DNA from: Chloracidobacterium sp.
GTDB taxonomy: Bacteria; Acidobacteriota; Blastocatellia; Pyrinomonadales; Pyrinomonadaceae
Assembly: GCA_016716365.1 (NCBI GenBank)
Contig: JADJWM010000018.1
Coordinates: 310,001 to 374,000 of the forward strand
Length of the DNA: 64,000 bases
Reading direction: 5' to 3'
Positions 1 to 8,596 of this stretch are shown here, in pieces. The stretch's first letter is position 1. Every line of letters starts with the position of its first letter. The notes beneath the pieces are model-generated. The model was not told where the DNA came from, made no database searches, and saw only the letters and a program-made list of their open reading frames with translations. The translations under genes and the position numbers were made by a program.

Positions 1-92
1 ATACCGTCGGGGTTATTATCGCGAAGCGCGAATTCGTTTGTAAATCGGCGGGAAGCCATTAAGCACGGTGAACAATTGCAGGAGGGATGCCG

Positions 93-98
93 TATAAT
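93..98 (+). promoter_or_regulatory. Candidate -10 box (TATAAT) upstream of the S41/tricorn-like protease
   Basis: A perfect TATAAT lies 39 bases before the ATG at 137. No good -35 hexamer sits at the usual 16-18 base spacing (the sequence there is GAACAA), so this rests on the -10 match and its position alone. The leader contains no strong Shine-Dalgarno. Confidence 0.35.
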
Positions 99-136
99 GC
101 TCGAATTCACTTCCGAAATCTGAGTCCGAGATCAAT

Positions 137-3100
137 ATGAATAGAATCCTTCTAGCCGCAGCCCTGTTTCTCGCATCCGCTGTTTTTGCCGCCGGCCAAA
201 CCGGTTCGCCTTATATGACCGAACCTTCGCTTTCGCCGGACCGAAAGGAGATCGCCTTCGTCTCAGGCGGCGATATCTGGACGGTACCGGCAGACGGCGG
301 CACGGCCCAACTCCTGGTCTCGCATCCGGCGACCGAAGGCCGGCCTGCTTATTCACCCGACGGCCGGTATCTTGCCTTTATCTCGAACCGGACGGGTAAC
401 GGCGACATTTACATCCTGGACCTATCGTCGGGCGGCGTCAGGCGGCTCACTTTCGACGACGGTTCTGAGAATCTTGATGCCTGGTCGCGGGACGGCGCGT
501 GGATCTATTACTCATCGAACGTCCGCGATATTGCAGGAATGAACGACATTTATCGCGTCGCTTCGACCGGCGGTACGCCGATGCAGGTGAGTGCGGACCG
601 CTATACGACGGAATTTTCGGCGTCGCCGACGGCGGACGGCTCATTCATCTTTGCGGCCCGCGGGATCGGGGCCGGGCAATGGTGGCGTCGGGGCCGAAGC
701 CATATCGACGAAAGCGAGTTATGGCTGCGGACAGGCGACCGCTACACACAATTGACCGAACGCGGGGCGAAACAGATGTGGCCGATGGCCACGGTCGACG
801 GCTCTCGCGTCTTTTTCGTGTCGGACCGGAACGGGAACCAGAATATCTGGGTCTGGCAGCGGGGCGGACAACAGCGTCAGTTGACGAACTTCACCGACGG
901 CCGCGTACTTTGGGCATCGATGTCCCAGGACGGCCGGGAGATCGTTTTCGAACGCAATTTCGGCATCTGGAAGATGGCGACCGACGGCGGTCGTGCGGCG
1001 TCCGTGCCGATCAGGCTGAGGGGAGCCGTCGCTACACCCATCTCGGAACGGGTCAATGCCTCGACCCAGATAAGACAATTCGCGCTCTCGCCGGACGGTA
1101 AGAAAGTGGCGATGATCGCCCGTGGAGAGGTCTTTGCGGGCTCGTCGAAGGAGAGCGGCGATGCCGTTCGCATCACTAACACGCCCGCCCCGGAATCGTA
1201 CGTTTCTTGGTCGAGTGACAGCCGGCGGGTGATCTATTCCAGCGAACGCAGCGGGTCGGTAACGCTTCACGAGTACGATCTTGGGTCCGAGAAGGAGACC
1301 CAGTTGACCACAGGCACGAACAGCGACGTAGGGGCGGCGTATTCGCCCGACGGGAAATGGATAGCATTCGTCCGCAACTCGCGATCGCTGATGGTGATGG
1401 ACGCGGCTACGAAGCAGACGCGCGAGGTTGCCAAATTGTACACGGACCCGCCGCCGTTGTACGGCCAGGGCTCCATCGCCTGGTCGCCCGACAGCAAGTG
1501 GATCGCCTACCTTTCGGTGCAGCCCGAAACAAGGTCGTATACGAACGTGGGGGTTGTGTCTATCGACGGAGGGCCTGCCCGGCCGATAACCTTCCTGGCT
1601 AATTCGAACAGCGGCCGGATCACCTGGTCGCCAGACGGGTCATACCTGGTTTTCGACACAAACCAGCGGACGGAGGACACTTACGTCGCCCGCGTCGACC
1701 TCCAACTCAGGACGCCGAAGTTCCGCGAGGACCAATTCCGCGACCTATTCCGGCAGGAGAATCCGCGTGACCGCCAGCCGCCCGCTCCGGCCGCCTCGCC
1801 CGCCCCTCAGCCGGCCGCATCACCGCAGCCCGCAGAAAAAAAGGACGACAAGAAGACCGAGATCGTTTTTGATGACATCCGCCGCCGCCTAAGCATAGTG
1901 AACACGGGCGTTAATGGCGGGAATCCCATCATCAGCCCCGACGGCAAGACTTTGGCGATCCTTGCCTCGGCTGAAGGGCAGTTTAATATTTACACGCGTA
2001 CACTCGACGAACTTGCCACCGACTCATCGTCGCGACAGATCACAACGACCTCGGGCTTCAAATCGCAGGCGCAGTTCACGCCCGACAGCAAAGAGATCTA
2101 CTACCTTGAGAACGGCCGGATCAATATTGCTTCGCTCGAGAGGCGGGAATCGCGTCCGCTCAATTCAAGTATCGAGATCACGGTGAACTTTGCGGAGGAC
2201 AAGATGGAGACCTTCAACCAGGGCTGGCGGTATCTTCGCGACAACTTCTACGACGACAAGCACCACGGCGTTGATTGGAATGGCGTTAGGGGCACCTACG
2301 AGCCGCTGATCGCCGCGTCGAAGACGCCCGACGAGGTCCGCCGGCTTATGAACATGATGGTCGGCGAACTGAATGCATCGCACCTCGGTGTCTCGGGCGG
2401 ATTCACGCAGCCGCAGGCGACCACGGTGGGCAAGCTCGGCCTGAGGTTTGACCGTGAGGAATACGAGTCGAACGGACGTCTGAAGATCACCGAAGTGATC
2501 ACGCTCGGGCCCGCCGCAATCGTTAAGGGCATCGCCGTCGGCGACTTTCTCGTCAGCGTGGACGGTACCAATATCGCAAAAGGCGTGAATCTGGACGAAG
2601 TTCTCGAAGGCAAGGTAGGCCGCCGCGTCGTTCTTCGGGTATCGTCCTCACCGGACGGTTCGAACAGCCGCGAGGCCGTCGTGCGTCCGGTCTCGACGGG
2701 TGCGGAGAAAAACCTTCTTTACCGGCAATGGGTCGAGGCCAACCGGGCCTACGTAGCCCGGATCAGCGGCGGAAAGCTTGGGTATGTTCACTTGCCTGAC
2801 ATGGGGCAGGGAACGCTGAATCAGCTTTATATCGACCTCGACGCCGAGAACCAGTCGAAGGACGGCGTGGTCGTCGATATTCGCAACAACAACGGCGGTT
2901 TTATCAACGTTTACGTGATCGACATCCTCGCACGCCGCGGGTACCTGACCATGCGAGAACGCGGTCTTTGGAATGTGCCTGCCCGCTCGGCTCTGGGCCA
3001 GCGAGCTTTGGAGAAGCCGACGGTGCTTGTCACAAACCAGCATTCGCTATCGGACGCCGAGGACATGACCGAAGGTTATCGGACGCTAAAGCTGGGCAAA

Positions 3101-3328
3101 GTGGTCGGTGAGCCGACGTCAGGCTGGATCATCTATACGTGGAATTCTCAGCTGTTCGACGGGACCACTGTTCGGCTGCCTAGGCAATTGATACTCGGGG
3201 CGGACGGGAAGAACATGGAGCTGAACCCGCGGCAGGTTGACGTCCCGGTGACGCGGCCGATCGGTGAATCGCTGACGGGAAAAGATTCACAGCTTGACCG
3301 TGCGGTGCGGGAACTGTTGGGAAACTAG
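137..3328 (+). CDS. Secreted tricorn-like protease, S41 family (beta-propellers, PDZ and S41 domain)
   Basis: Predicted exported protease of 1063 residues. Residues 1-21 form a signal peptide ending AAGQ. WD40/TolB-like propeller repeats follow (recurring SPDG(R/K) motifs, residues about 25-500). A Pro/Ala/Gln-rich linker lies near residues 545-575, then a second short propeller segment, a tricorn core domain, a PDZ-like domain (about 790-880) and the S41 catalytic domain. The SH pair in NASHLGV (about residue 747) and the Ser of SLSDAED (970-976) match the tricorn/C-terminal-processing-protease catalytic positions. Length is close to archaeal tricorn, but tricorn itself is cytoplasmic; the signal peptide argues for a periplasmic peptide-degrading role here. 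The gene stands alone. The small gene that follows is on the opposite strand. Confidence 0.9.
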   Translation: MNRILLAAALFLASAVFAAGQTGSPYMTEPSLSPDRKEIAFVSGGDIWTVPADGGTAQLLVSHPATEGRPAYSPDGRYLAFISNRTGNGDIYILDLSSGGVRRLTFDDGSENLDAWSRDGAWIYYSSNVRDIAGMNDIYRVASTGGTPMQVSADRYTTEFSASPTADGSFIFAARGIGAGQWWRRGRSHIDESELWLRTGDRYTQLTERGAKQMWPMATVDGSRVFFVSDRNGNQNIWVWQRGGQQRQLTNFTDGRVLWASMSQDGREIVFERNFGIWKMATDGGRAASVPIRLRGAVATPISERVNASTQIRQFALSPDGKKVAMIARGEVFAGSSKESGDAVRITNTPAPESYVSWSSDSRRVIYSSERSGSVTLHEYDLGSEKETQLTTGTNSDVGAAYSPDGKWIAFVRNSRSLMVMDAATKQTREVAKLYTDPPPLYGQGSIAWSPDSKWIAYLSVQPETRSYTNVGVVSIDGGPARPITFLANSNSGRITWSPDGSYLVFDTNQRTEDTYVARVDLQLRTPKFREDQFRDLFRQENPRDRQPPAPAASPAPQPAASPQPAEKKDDKKTEIVFDDIRRRLSIVNTGVNGGNPIISPDGKTLAILASAEGQFNIYTRTLDELATDSSSRQITTTSGFKSQAQFTPDSKEIYYLENGRINIASLERRESRPLNSSIEITVNFAEDKMETFNQGWRYLRDNFYDDKHHGVDWNGVRGTYEPLIAASKTPDEVRRLMNMMVGELNASHLGVSGGFTQPQATTVGKLGLRFDREEYESNGRLKITEVITLGPAAIVKGIAVGDFLVSVDGTNIAKGVNLDEVLEGKVGRRVVLRVSSSPDGSNSREAVVRPVSTGAEKNLLYRQWVEANRAYVARISGGKLGYVHLPDMGQGTLNQLYIDLDAENQSKDGVVVDIRNNNGGFINVYVIDILARRGYLTMRERGLWNVPARSALGQRALEKPTVLVTNQHSLSDAEDMTEGYRTLKLGKVVGEPTSGWIIYTWNSQLFDGTTVRLPRQLILGADGKNMELNPRQVDVPVTRPIGESLTGKDSQLDRAVRELLGN

Positions 3329-3335
3329 GTGAAAG

Positions 3336-3563
3336 TTATTCAACGTAACAAAGCGTGTGCCATCGTTTGGAGCCGCAGGTTTCACACTTGATTCGCCATC
3401 GCGGGGAACCGGACGCTTTCCAGCGAACGCCGCCCATCTCCCACACGCTCCTCTCTGTCTCGCAGTCTTCGCAAGTGACTATCCACGCTCGCGATTCTCT
3501 CTCGATCTCGGCCGCTTTGGCTCGGGGCAGAACCGCCGTTATGATTCGTTGCAGCAGGCCCAT
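3336..3563 (-). CDS. 75-residue zinc-ribbon-like microprotein coupled to the ferritin-like gene
   Basis: Small basic protein of unknown function. It has an N-terminal amphipathic segment (GLLQRIITAVL) and two CxxC pairs (CEDC near residue 31 and CETC near residue 60), the spacing expected of a treble-clef or zinc-ribbon fold, plus one extra Cys near the end. Its ATG overlaps the stop of the upstream ferritin-like gene by one base (TAATG), which implies translational coupling. A metal-related accessory role is only a guess from this pairing. Confidence 0.7.
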   Translation of the reverse strand: MGLLQRIITAVLPRAKAAEIERESRAWIVTCEDCETERSVWEMGGVRWKASGSPRWRIKCETCGSKRWHTLCYVE

Positions 3564-4018
3564 TATGCGCTAAACGGCTCGATCTCGCCCGGTTTGCGGA
3601 GCATCTTGTTGACCTCGTCGAGGTGCATCTCTTCGAGAAGGATCATCTCGCGGGCATATTCTTCGAGGGTGACATTGTTGCCCTCGACGAGTTTCAGCAG
3701 GTCGTAGTAGGCCGCCAGCGTCGTCGATTCCTGTTCCAGGCTCTCGCGCAGAATGTCGCCGATATCGTGCTTGTGCGTCTCAAGCAACGTTCCGATCTTC
3801 AGGCTCGGGTGCCCGCCAAGCATCGTCACGAACTCGCCCGCCTTTTTCGCGTGCGCTAAACTCTCATTCGCATTGCCATCCAGCCATGACACGATCGGGA
3901 TGCGGTTGTAGCCGAACACCATCAAAGCGTAATGCGTGTACCGCACCACGCCCGCAAGCTCAAGTTCCATGATCCGATTGAGGATCTCGATCGCTTTTTG
4001 ATTGTCACTGTCGTTCAT
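3563..4018 (-). CDS. Bacterioferritin-like (ferritin superfamily) protein
   Basis: Four-helix ferritin-like protein of 151 residues. Visible metal-ligand candidates include the E-L-A-G-V-V-R-Y-T-H-Y stretch in helix A, ESLAHA in helix B, the LEQEST region and the EEMHLDEV motif in helix D, as in bacterioferritins. The family oxidises and stores iron or protects DNA from Fenton chemistry; I cannot tell from sequence whether this member assembles a cage. It is first in a two-gene unit with the zinc-ribbon microprotein. Length is near the bacterioferritin norm (about 155). Confidence 0.85.
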   Translation of the reverse strand: MNDSDNQKAIEILNRIMELELAGVVRYTHYALMVFGYNRIPIVSWLDGNANESLAHAKKAGEFVTMLGGHPSLKIGTLLETHKHDIGDILRESLEQESTTLAAYYDLLKLVEGNNVTLEEYAREMILLEEMHLDEVNKMLRKPGEIEPFSA

Positions 4019-4081
4019 ATTTTGCGGAATTATAGCGCAGCTTTATTTAAGTGTTCATCGCTGACCCTGGACATGTAAGTA

Positions 4082-4597
4082 TTAGATGAGGTCGGCGCTA
4101 AACACCTTTAGCTTTTCGTTGACGGACATTTCCCTAATGCCCTCGAAAACGAAGCCGAGTTTCATCAAGAGCTTTTCCGAAGCTTCGTTATCGATCGTAG
4201 TAATTGCCAGCAGTTTCGTAAACTTCAGCGTATCGCGACTGTAGTTCATCAACGCACGTGCCGATTCGTGTCCATAGCCATACCCTTCATGTTCCGGCAA
4301 AAAAGCAAATCCTAGGTCGGGATGCGGAAGGGAATCCCGGCGAACGAATCCGCAAATCCCTACTGGTGATGGTCCGGCACCGGCTTTCAGTTCGACGGCG
4401 TAAAGGCCATAGCCATTTTCCTTATAGCTCGTACGGTATCGGTCCCGAATGAAAATTCTAGATTCCTCGACGGAGCGGACGTTCCGGTCGCCGATAAAAC
4501 GGATGAACTTAGGGGAATTCAAAAGCCGATGCATGAATTCCGCATCCTTTTCTTCGTCCAGCTCACGGACGCGCAGGCGCTCAGTTTCAAGGATCAT
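4082..4597 (-). CDS. GNAT family N-acetyltransferase (RimJ/RimL-like)
   Basis: 171 residues beginning MILETERLRVREL, the characteristic start of RimJ/RimL-type GNATs. The acetyl-CoA loop is visible as EHEGYGYGHES, and the C-terminal beta-strand region NEASEKLLMKLGF is typical. The reading frame is open further upstream, but those 36 codons lie inside lipA. The ATG at 4597 overlaps the lipA stop by one base (TGATG), so I use that start and infer coupling. The substrate is unknown; the family acetylates protein N-termini or small molecules. Confidence 0.85.
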   Translation of the reverse strand: MILETERLRVRELDEEKDAEFMHRLLNSPKFIRFIGDRNVRSVEESRIFIRDRYRTSYKENGYGLYAVELKAGAGPSPVGICGFVRRDSLPHPDLGFAFLPEHEGYGYGHESARALMNYSRDTLKFTKLLAITTIDNEASEKLLMKLGFVFEGIREMSVNEKLKVFSADLI

Positions 4598-5523
4598 CAC
4601 GAAACGTGTCCGGACTCCGTCTGCTGTCTGGCATGATAAGAGCTGCGTGTCAGCGGGGATGATTCCACGTGCTTGAAGCCCATGGCCTCGCCGATCTTTT
4701 TCCATTCGGCGAATTCCTCGGGCGTGACGTAGCGTTCGACGGGCAGGCGTTTTTCGTAGGGTTGGAGGTACTGGCCGATGGTCATGATGTCGCAGGAGGC
4801 CGCGCGGAGATCGCGCATCAGATCGACGACCTCTTCGAAGGTTTCGCCAAGGCCGGCCATGATGCCGCTTTTGGTTAGCATTGTCGGCATACGTGTGTCG
4901 CGGAAGTGCGCAGCCCGCGTTAAGAGTTCCATCGACTGTTCGTATTTCGCATCCGGGCGGACGCGGCGGTAGAGGCGGGCGATGGTTTCTGTATTGTGGT
5001 TGAGCACGTCGGGCCGGGCGTTGAGGACGTTGTTGAGTGCCTGTTCGTCGCCGTTGAAATCGGGGATCAGAACCTCAACCTTGCATTCGGGATTCATCTC
5101 CCTGACTTTCGTAATTGTCTCAGCCCAATGCATCGAGCCCCCGTCGGGGAGGTCGTCGCGGTTGACCGATGTGATGACGGCATGCTTGAGATCGAGGTGC
5201 TTGACCGCTTCAGCGACGTGCGCGGGCTCCATCGGGTCTAGTTCCATCGGCTTGCCTTTGTTGACCGCACAGAAGCCGCAATGGCGCGTGCAAGTGTCGC
5301 CGCCGAGCATGAACGTCGCCGTTTTATCGGTCCAACATTCGAAGATGTTTGGGCATTTCGCCTCCTGGCAGACGGTGTGAAGATTCAATCCGGAGATCAG
5401 GTCGAGCACCGCGTTCTGGTTACGAGGATCGCCAAGCTTTATCTTCAGCCAGTCGGGCTTTTTAAGCCGTTCCCGCTGCTTGCGGTTTAGAAACTTCTGT
5501 ACAAGGACCTTTTCTTCGATCAT
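4597..5523 (-). CDS. lipA: Lipoyl synthase (radical SAM)
   Basis: Inserts two sulfurs into octanoyl groups on lipoyl domains, completing lipoate cofactor synthesis for 2-oxoacid dehydrogenases and glycine cleavage. The family hallmarks are all present: the auxiliary-cluster motif C-x4-C-x5-C (Cys52, 57, 63), the radical SAM motif CxxxCxxC (Cys78, 82, 85), the conserved NRDDLPDGG segment and the C-terminal RSSYHA serine that ligates the auxiliary cluster. 308 residues, normal length. lipB is not in the window. The GNAT gene is translationally coupled downstream. Confidence 0.97.
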   Translation of the reverse strand: MIEEKVLVQKFLNRKQRERLKKPDWLKIKLGDPRNQNAVLDLISGLNLHTVCQEAKCPNIFECWTDKTATFMLGGDTCTRHCGFCAVNKGKPMELDPMEPAHVAEAVKHLDLKHAVITSVNRDDLPDGGSMHWAETITKVREMNPECKVEVLIPDFNGDEQALNNVLNARPDVLNHNTETIARLYRRVRPDAKYEQSMELLTRAAHFRDTRMPTMLTKSGIMAGLGETFEEVVDLMRDLRAASCDIMTIGQYLQPYEKRLPVERYVTPEEFAEWKKIGEAMGFKHVESSPLTRSSYHARQQTESGHVS

Positions 5524-5581
5524 TCAGCGCCTCAGTTGGAACCTATTATTCTACCATTCCACGGCAAATACATCGCGCTAA

Positions 5582-5597
5582 CAGATGAGCTCATCTG
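5582..5597. promoter_or_regulatory. 16-base perfect palindrome upstream of lipA
   Basis: CAGATGAG/CTCATCTG is a perfect palindrome centred 66 bases upstream of the lipA ATG, in the 253-base gene-free interval between lipA and the secreted NTR-like gene. Its place is compatible with an operator for lipA, but no regulator or confident promoter was identified, and a chance palindrome cannot be excluded. An imperfect GGTCGG...CCGACC hairpin (5667-5691) lies in the same gap without a T tract. Confidence 0.35.
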
Positions 5598-5776
5598 AAC
5601 CTGGGCCTGACGGCCAATTAGCTACCTAAGTAATGCCGGATATTAATGGTGGCTGATACGTCTATAGGTCGGTATCGGAACTTGGCCGACCGAGATAGAC
5701 TCAGCACCGCCATATTAGTGGAAGCTTTCGCAGCTCTTAGGGTTCTCGGCGATCGGGTCATTCTAGCTCACGAAAG

Positions 5777-7219
5777 TTAGTCCGGCTTCTTCTCTAGGAA
5801 TAAAAGAATAGGTTTCATGTTGTATTCAACCACAATGTCGACTTCCGCGCCCTCAAGAAGGTCCTTGTGTGAGTTCTTACTAGGTAAGAAGGGATTAAGG
5901 CGGTACCTGTTTCCTTTCAGGAGAGTAAGTGAGAATTCACCGTTTTCGTTCGTTTTGACTCGTCCCTCGAAGGTGGGTTGCTTGATGTACTTCATCGAAT
6001 AAGGCTCACCTTCTTTCCATTCACCGTAATACAATCCGTAACGTTCAACGACGGCTCCTTTTACAGGCCTGCCAGTCGAATCGACCACCTTTCCTTTTAC
6101 CAAGACCTCTTCAACCTTTGCCGGCAGGGAGAGAACGAAGGCATCTAATTTTTCGGCTTTGCCGAGTACGATAAGTTTGGCATCGCTAACCTCAGAGGTT
6201 CCGGGAAAATAGGTGCGTGGGTACGGGAAGTTCTTGTTCGGCCTCGTTTCGAGATTAAAGCCCAAATAGTATTCGCCTGGAGGGATACCGAAGAACTCGA
6301 AGTTCCCCTTTTCGTCCGTATAGGCGGGTACGTAATCGATATCGCCAACTTCCTTTTCGGCGGTTTCCCTGCTCACCAGCGATACTCGTACGTCCTTACC
6401 GACCGGTTTCCGGTTGACATCAATGACCTTGCCTATTATACGTCCATTGATTCGAGTCTCGACTTCCAGCCTATCTGGCACCTCGGTATCGGTTATGTTA
6501 AGTTCAATATTCCTGTATTTTTCCCTTTCCTCTTTTGTTGATTCGTCCCAATAGTCGCCGCCAAGTTTGTAACCGGGCGGAAGGATAAACTCAAGTCGGT
6601 ATTTGCCATTCTGAACGTTCGCAATACTGAACATCCCCCGAGAATCCGATACTGATTCAAACGTCTCGTTCTGCTTTCTAGCCACGATCTTTACTTGAGA
6701 CATCGGCCTTCGTTCGTCCCAATAATCCTTCCGCAAAGGATAAAGTCCTCGTGTCAGTTCATAGACAGTTCCATAAATGCGGGGCTTCAGTTTGCCGGCC
6801 GACAGTGACCGCAGTATTTCGATCTCATCATCCACATATCCGAAGGAGAGGCTCCGTGTTCGCCCGCAAATACTCGTTGATAGCTCTTTGGTCTGTGTGT
6901 CGCGGTGAGCATACACAAGATAGGTCGATCCTTCTTCGAAAGGGAATCCGCAAGCAGTTCTTTGTGAGCTCGTATAAACATCAATATCTTCCGCTTGGGT
7001 GCCTTTCAGTCCCTCGGAGATCGTAAATGACGCTCGCAAATCCGAAAAGGTGGAGTTTCGCCTGCCCAGTTTGGAGACCGTGCCGACAAATACAGTGTCT
7101 ACTAGATTGTATTCTTTTACGGGCGTGTTTCGACCCAGGCAGCTACACGCAAACGAATTCTGCGAAGTAAAGACAATGACCAAAGAAAATGAGACCAAAA
7201 ATAGAAGAAGTGTTTTCAT
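5777..7219 (-). CDS. Secreted protein with NTR/TIMP-like N-domain and carboxypeptidase-regulatory-like repeats
   Basis: 480 residues. The start at 7219 gives a clean signal peptide (MKTLLLFLVSFSLVIVF) ending just before SFACSC. The mature N-terminus Cys-Ser-Cys followed by DTVFVGTVSKL, later TACGFPF and STSICGR cysteines, resembles the netrin/TIMP (NTR-like) fold seen in many bacterial secreted proteins. Three beta-sandwich modules follow with recurring GxFSI/GxFEF...G(K/E)Y(R/Y)L patterns of CarboxypepD_reg/Cna-B-like domains (about residues 170-270, 280-390, 400-475). The role is unknown, perhaps surface adhesion or matrix binding. The ORF can be extended 84 codons upstream, but that portion lacks protein character. 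Confidence 0.75.
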   Translation of the reverse strand: MKTLLLFLVSFSLVIVFTSQNSFACSCLGRNTPVKEYNLVDTVFVGTVSKLGRRNSTFSDLRASFTISEGLKGTQAEDIDVYTSSQRTACGFPFEEGSTYLVYAHRDTQTKELSTSICGRTRSLSFGYVDDEIEILRSLSAGKLKPRIYGTVYELTRGLYPLRKDYWDERRPMSQVKIVARKQNETFESVSDSRGMFSIANVQNGKYRLEFILPPGYKLGGDYWDESTKEEREKYRNIELNITDTEVPDRLEVETRINGRIIGKVIDVNRKPVGKDVRVSLVSRETAEKEVGDIDYVPAYTDEKGNFEFFGIPPGEYYLGFNLETRPNKNFPYPRTYFPGTSEVSDAKLIVLGKAEKLDAFVLSLPAKVEEVLVKGKVVDSTGRPVKGAVVERYGLYYGEWKEGEPYSMKYIKQPTFEGRVKTNENGEFSLTLLKGNRYRLNPFLPSKNSHKDLLEGAEVDIVVEYNMKPILLFLEKKPD

Positions 7220-7335
7220 TAATGTTTCGTAGGTGCTTGTCGTTTTGAAGAATCTCGGAAGCACAGAGTTGCTTGAGCAGAACGGAAACTCCTGATTGAG
7301 CTTCAAACTAGCCCCAAAGCGATGGTCGTAAAATC

Positions 7336-7376
7336 TAAAAAAAGAAAAAGGCTCGCTGACAAGGGTCAACAAGCCT
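7336..7376 (-). terminator. Rho-independent terminator of the superoxide dismutase gene
   Basis: Read on the minus strand just past the sod stop codon: an AGGCT...AGCCT outer stem (7349-7353 with 7372-7376) and an inner TTGAC/GTCA stem around a short loop, followed by TTTTTCTTTTTTT. The stem plus T tract is a standard intrinsic terminator. Confidence 0.75.
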
Positions 7377-7416
7377 CGGGCAAAGTCCTGTACGAAGTAC
7401 GATCCGGACCGAAATG

Positions 7417-8046
7417 CTAAGCTTTCGCGCTTCCTGCCGTCGAGGAGAGGCGATTGTTCACCGTGTCCCAATCGATATTGGCGAAGAACGCCTCGATGTA
7501 TTTCGGCCGGTCTGCGGGAGCGTAATCCTTAATGAAGGCATGTTCCCACACGTCCATGATCAGGATCGGCGTATAGCCCGCGACATTGCCGGTCTCGTGA
7601 AGGTTGATCCAGTGGTTCGAGATCGCACCGTTGGACGGGTCCTGATAGGTCGCTGCCCAGCCGACACCCCTCATCTTGCCGGTCGCGACAAAATCGGCCT
7701 TCCAAACGTCGTAGCTTCCAAAACTTTCCTCAGCGGCCTTAGCGAAGGCGGAATCCTTCCCCGGATCGCCGGTCCCGTTCTTTACCATGTTCTCGAAGTA
7801 GTACTCGTGCAGCACCATCCCGTTATATTCGAAGCCATACCGGCGGCGAAGCTCCGAAAAAGCCGCAGTTTTCGTCGCGTCAAGCTCGCCGCCGCTGATC
7901 AATTCGGCGATCTTTTCGTTCAAAGTGTTAGTGTTCGTAACGTAGCCTTCATAGAGCTTGAAATGCATCGCCAGCGTTTCATTCGAAATGCCGGTCAGAT
8001 CGCTGAGGTCAAAGCTCCTGGCCTTATAAACAGTTTTAAGTCCCAT
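7417..8046 (-). CDS. sod: Superoxide dismutase (Fe/Mn family)
   Basis: Dismutates superoxide to oxygen and peroxide. 209 residues from the ATG at 8046, which has AAGGAGAG directly upstream; a start seven codons earlier is possible but lacks that site. Metal ligands are visible as His28, His80, and Asp165 and His169 in the DVWEHAF signature. Whether iron or manganese is used cannot be decided by eye. There is no obvious signal peptide, so a cytoplasmic location is likely. It is a monocistronic unit with its own extended -10 promoter and terminator. Confidence 0.95.
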   Translation of the reverse strand: MGLKTVYKARSFDLSDLTGISNETLAMHFKLYEGYVTNTNTLNEKIAELISGGELDATKTAAFSELRRRYGFEYNGMVLHEYYFENMVKNGTGDPGKDSAFAKAAEESFGSYDVWKADFVATGKMRGVGWAATYQDPSNGAISNHWINLHETGNVAGYTPILIMDVWEHAFIKDYAPADRPKYIEAFFANIDWDTVNNRLSSTAGSAKA

Positions 8047-8082
8047 TTCCTTTCTCTCCTTGTTCAAAATAGCCGAAACTTT

Positions 8083-8091
8083 AGTATATCA
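8083..8091 (-). promoter_or_regulatory. Extended -10 promoter of the superoxide dismutase gene
   Basis: On the minus strand the sequence reads TGATATACT: a TGn extension directly before TATACT (5 of 6 to consensus), about 37 bases upstream of the chosen sod ATG. No matching -35 hexamer is present, which is usual for extended -10 promoters. It falls just past the end of the ferredoxin gene. Confidence 0.45.
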
Positions 8092-8105
8092 GACGATCGC
8101 CGCGG

Positions 8106-8450
8106 TTAGGGTGTGTCCTCGTGGGCGGGCCTCGGGCCCGCGTCGATGCCCTTGACGCTCGCCTGGTTGATCACGCGGACGTGAAGATCGTCGATCACAC
8201 GGACCTGGCACGACAGGCGCATATGGTCGGTCATATCGTCTTTTGTCGCCATTATCGCCTTTTCGGCGTCACGGATCGGGCCCGGGTCGCCGTGGATTAT
8301 CTCAACACGGCAGGTGGTGCAGCGCGCGTTACCACCGCAGCGATGAAGTATATCGATGCCGTGGTCCTCAATACAAAGCACCAGTTTCTTGTCGCCCTCG
8401 GCGTCAAACGCCACCGGCCCCGAAGCGGTTTCCGCAGTGATTCTATGCAT
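8106..8450 (-). CDS. 2Fe-2S ferredoxin
   Basis: 114-residue plant-type ferredoxin domain. Cluster ligands are Cys38, Cys44, Cys47 (C-x5-C-x2-C in CGGNARCTTC) and Cys81 (RLSCQ). It likely acts as a soluble electron carrier. The partner enzyme is not evident: the upstream gene on the same strand is a hotdog thioesterase 146 bases away and the downstream one is superoxide dismutase. Confidence 0.9.
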   Translation of the reverse strand: MHRITAETASGPVAFDAEGDKKLVLCIEDHGIDILHRCGGNARCTTCRVEIIHGDPGPIRDAEKAIMATKDDMTDHMRLSCQVRVIDDLHVRVINQASVKGIDAGPRPAHEDTP

Positions 8451-8596
8451 TCGGAAAAGTCTCCCGTTCTATCTGGATTCTAACTACTGGATATAAAAAT
8501 TTGTCATACTTGCCCATCCCAAAGCAAGCTTCACCACCGGCAAGAGAGCCAGGTTCGCCCGGCTCCGATGATCGGCCGGATCGGGATCGTGAGGTG

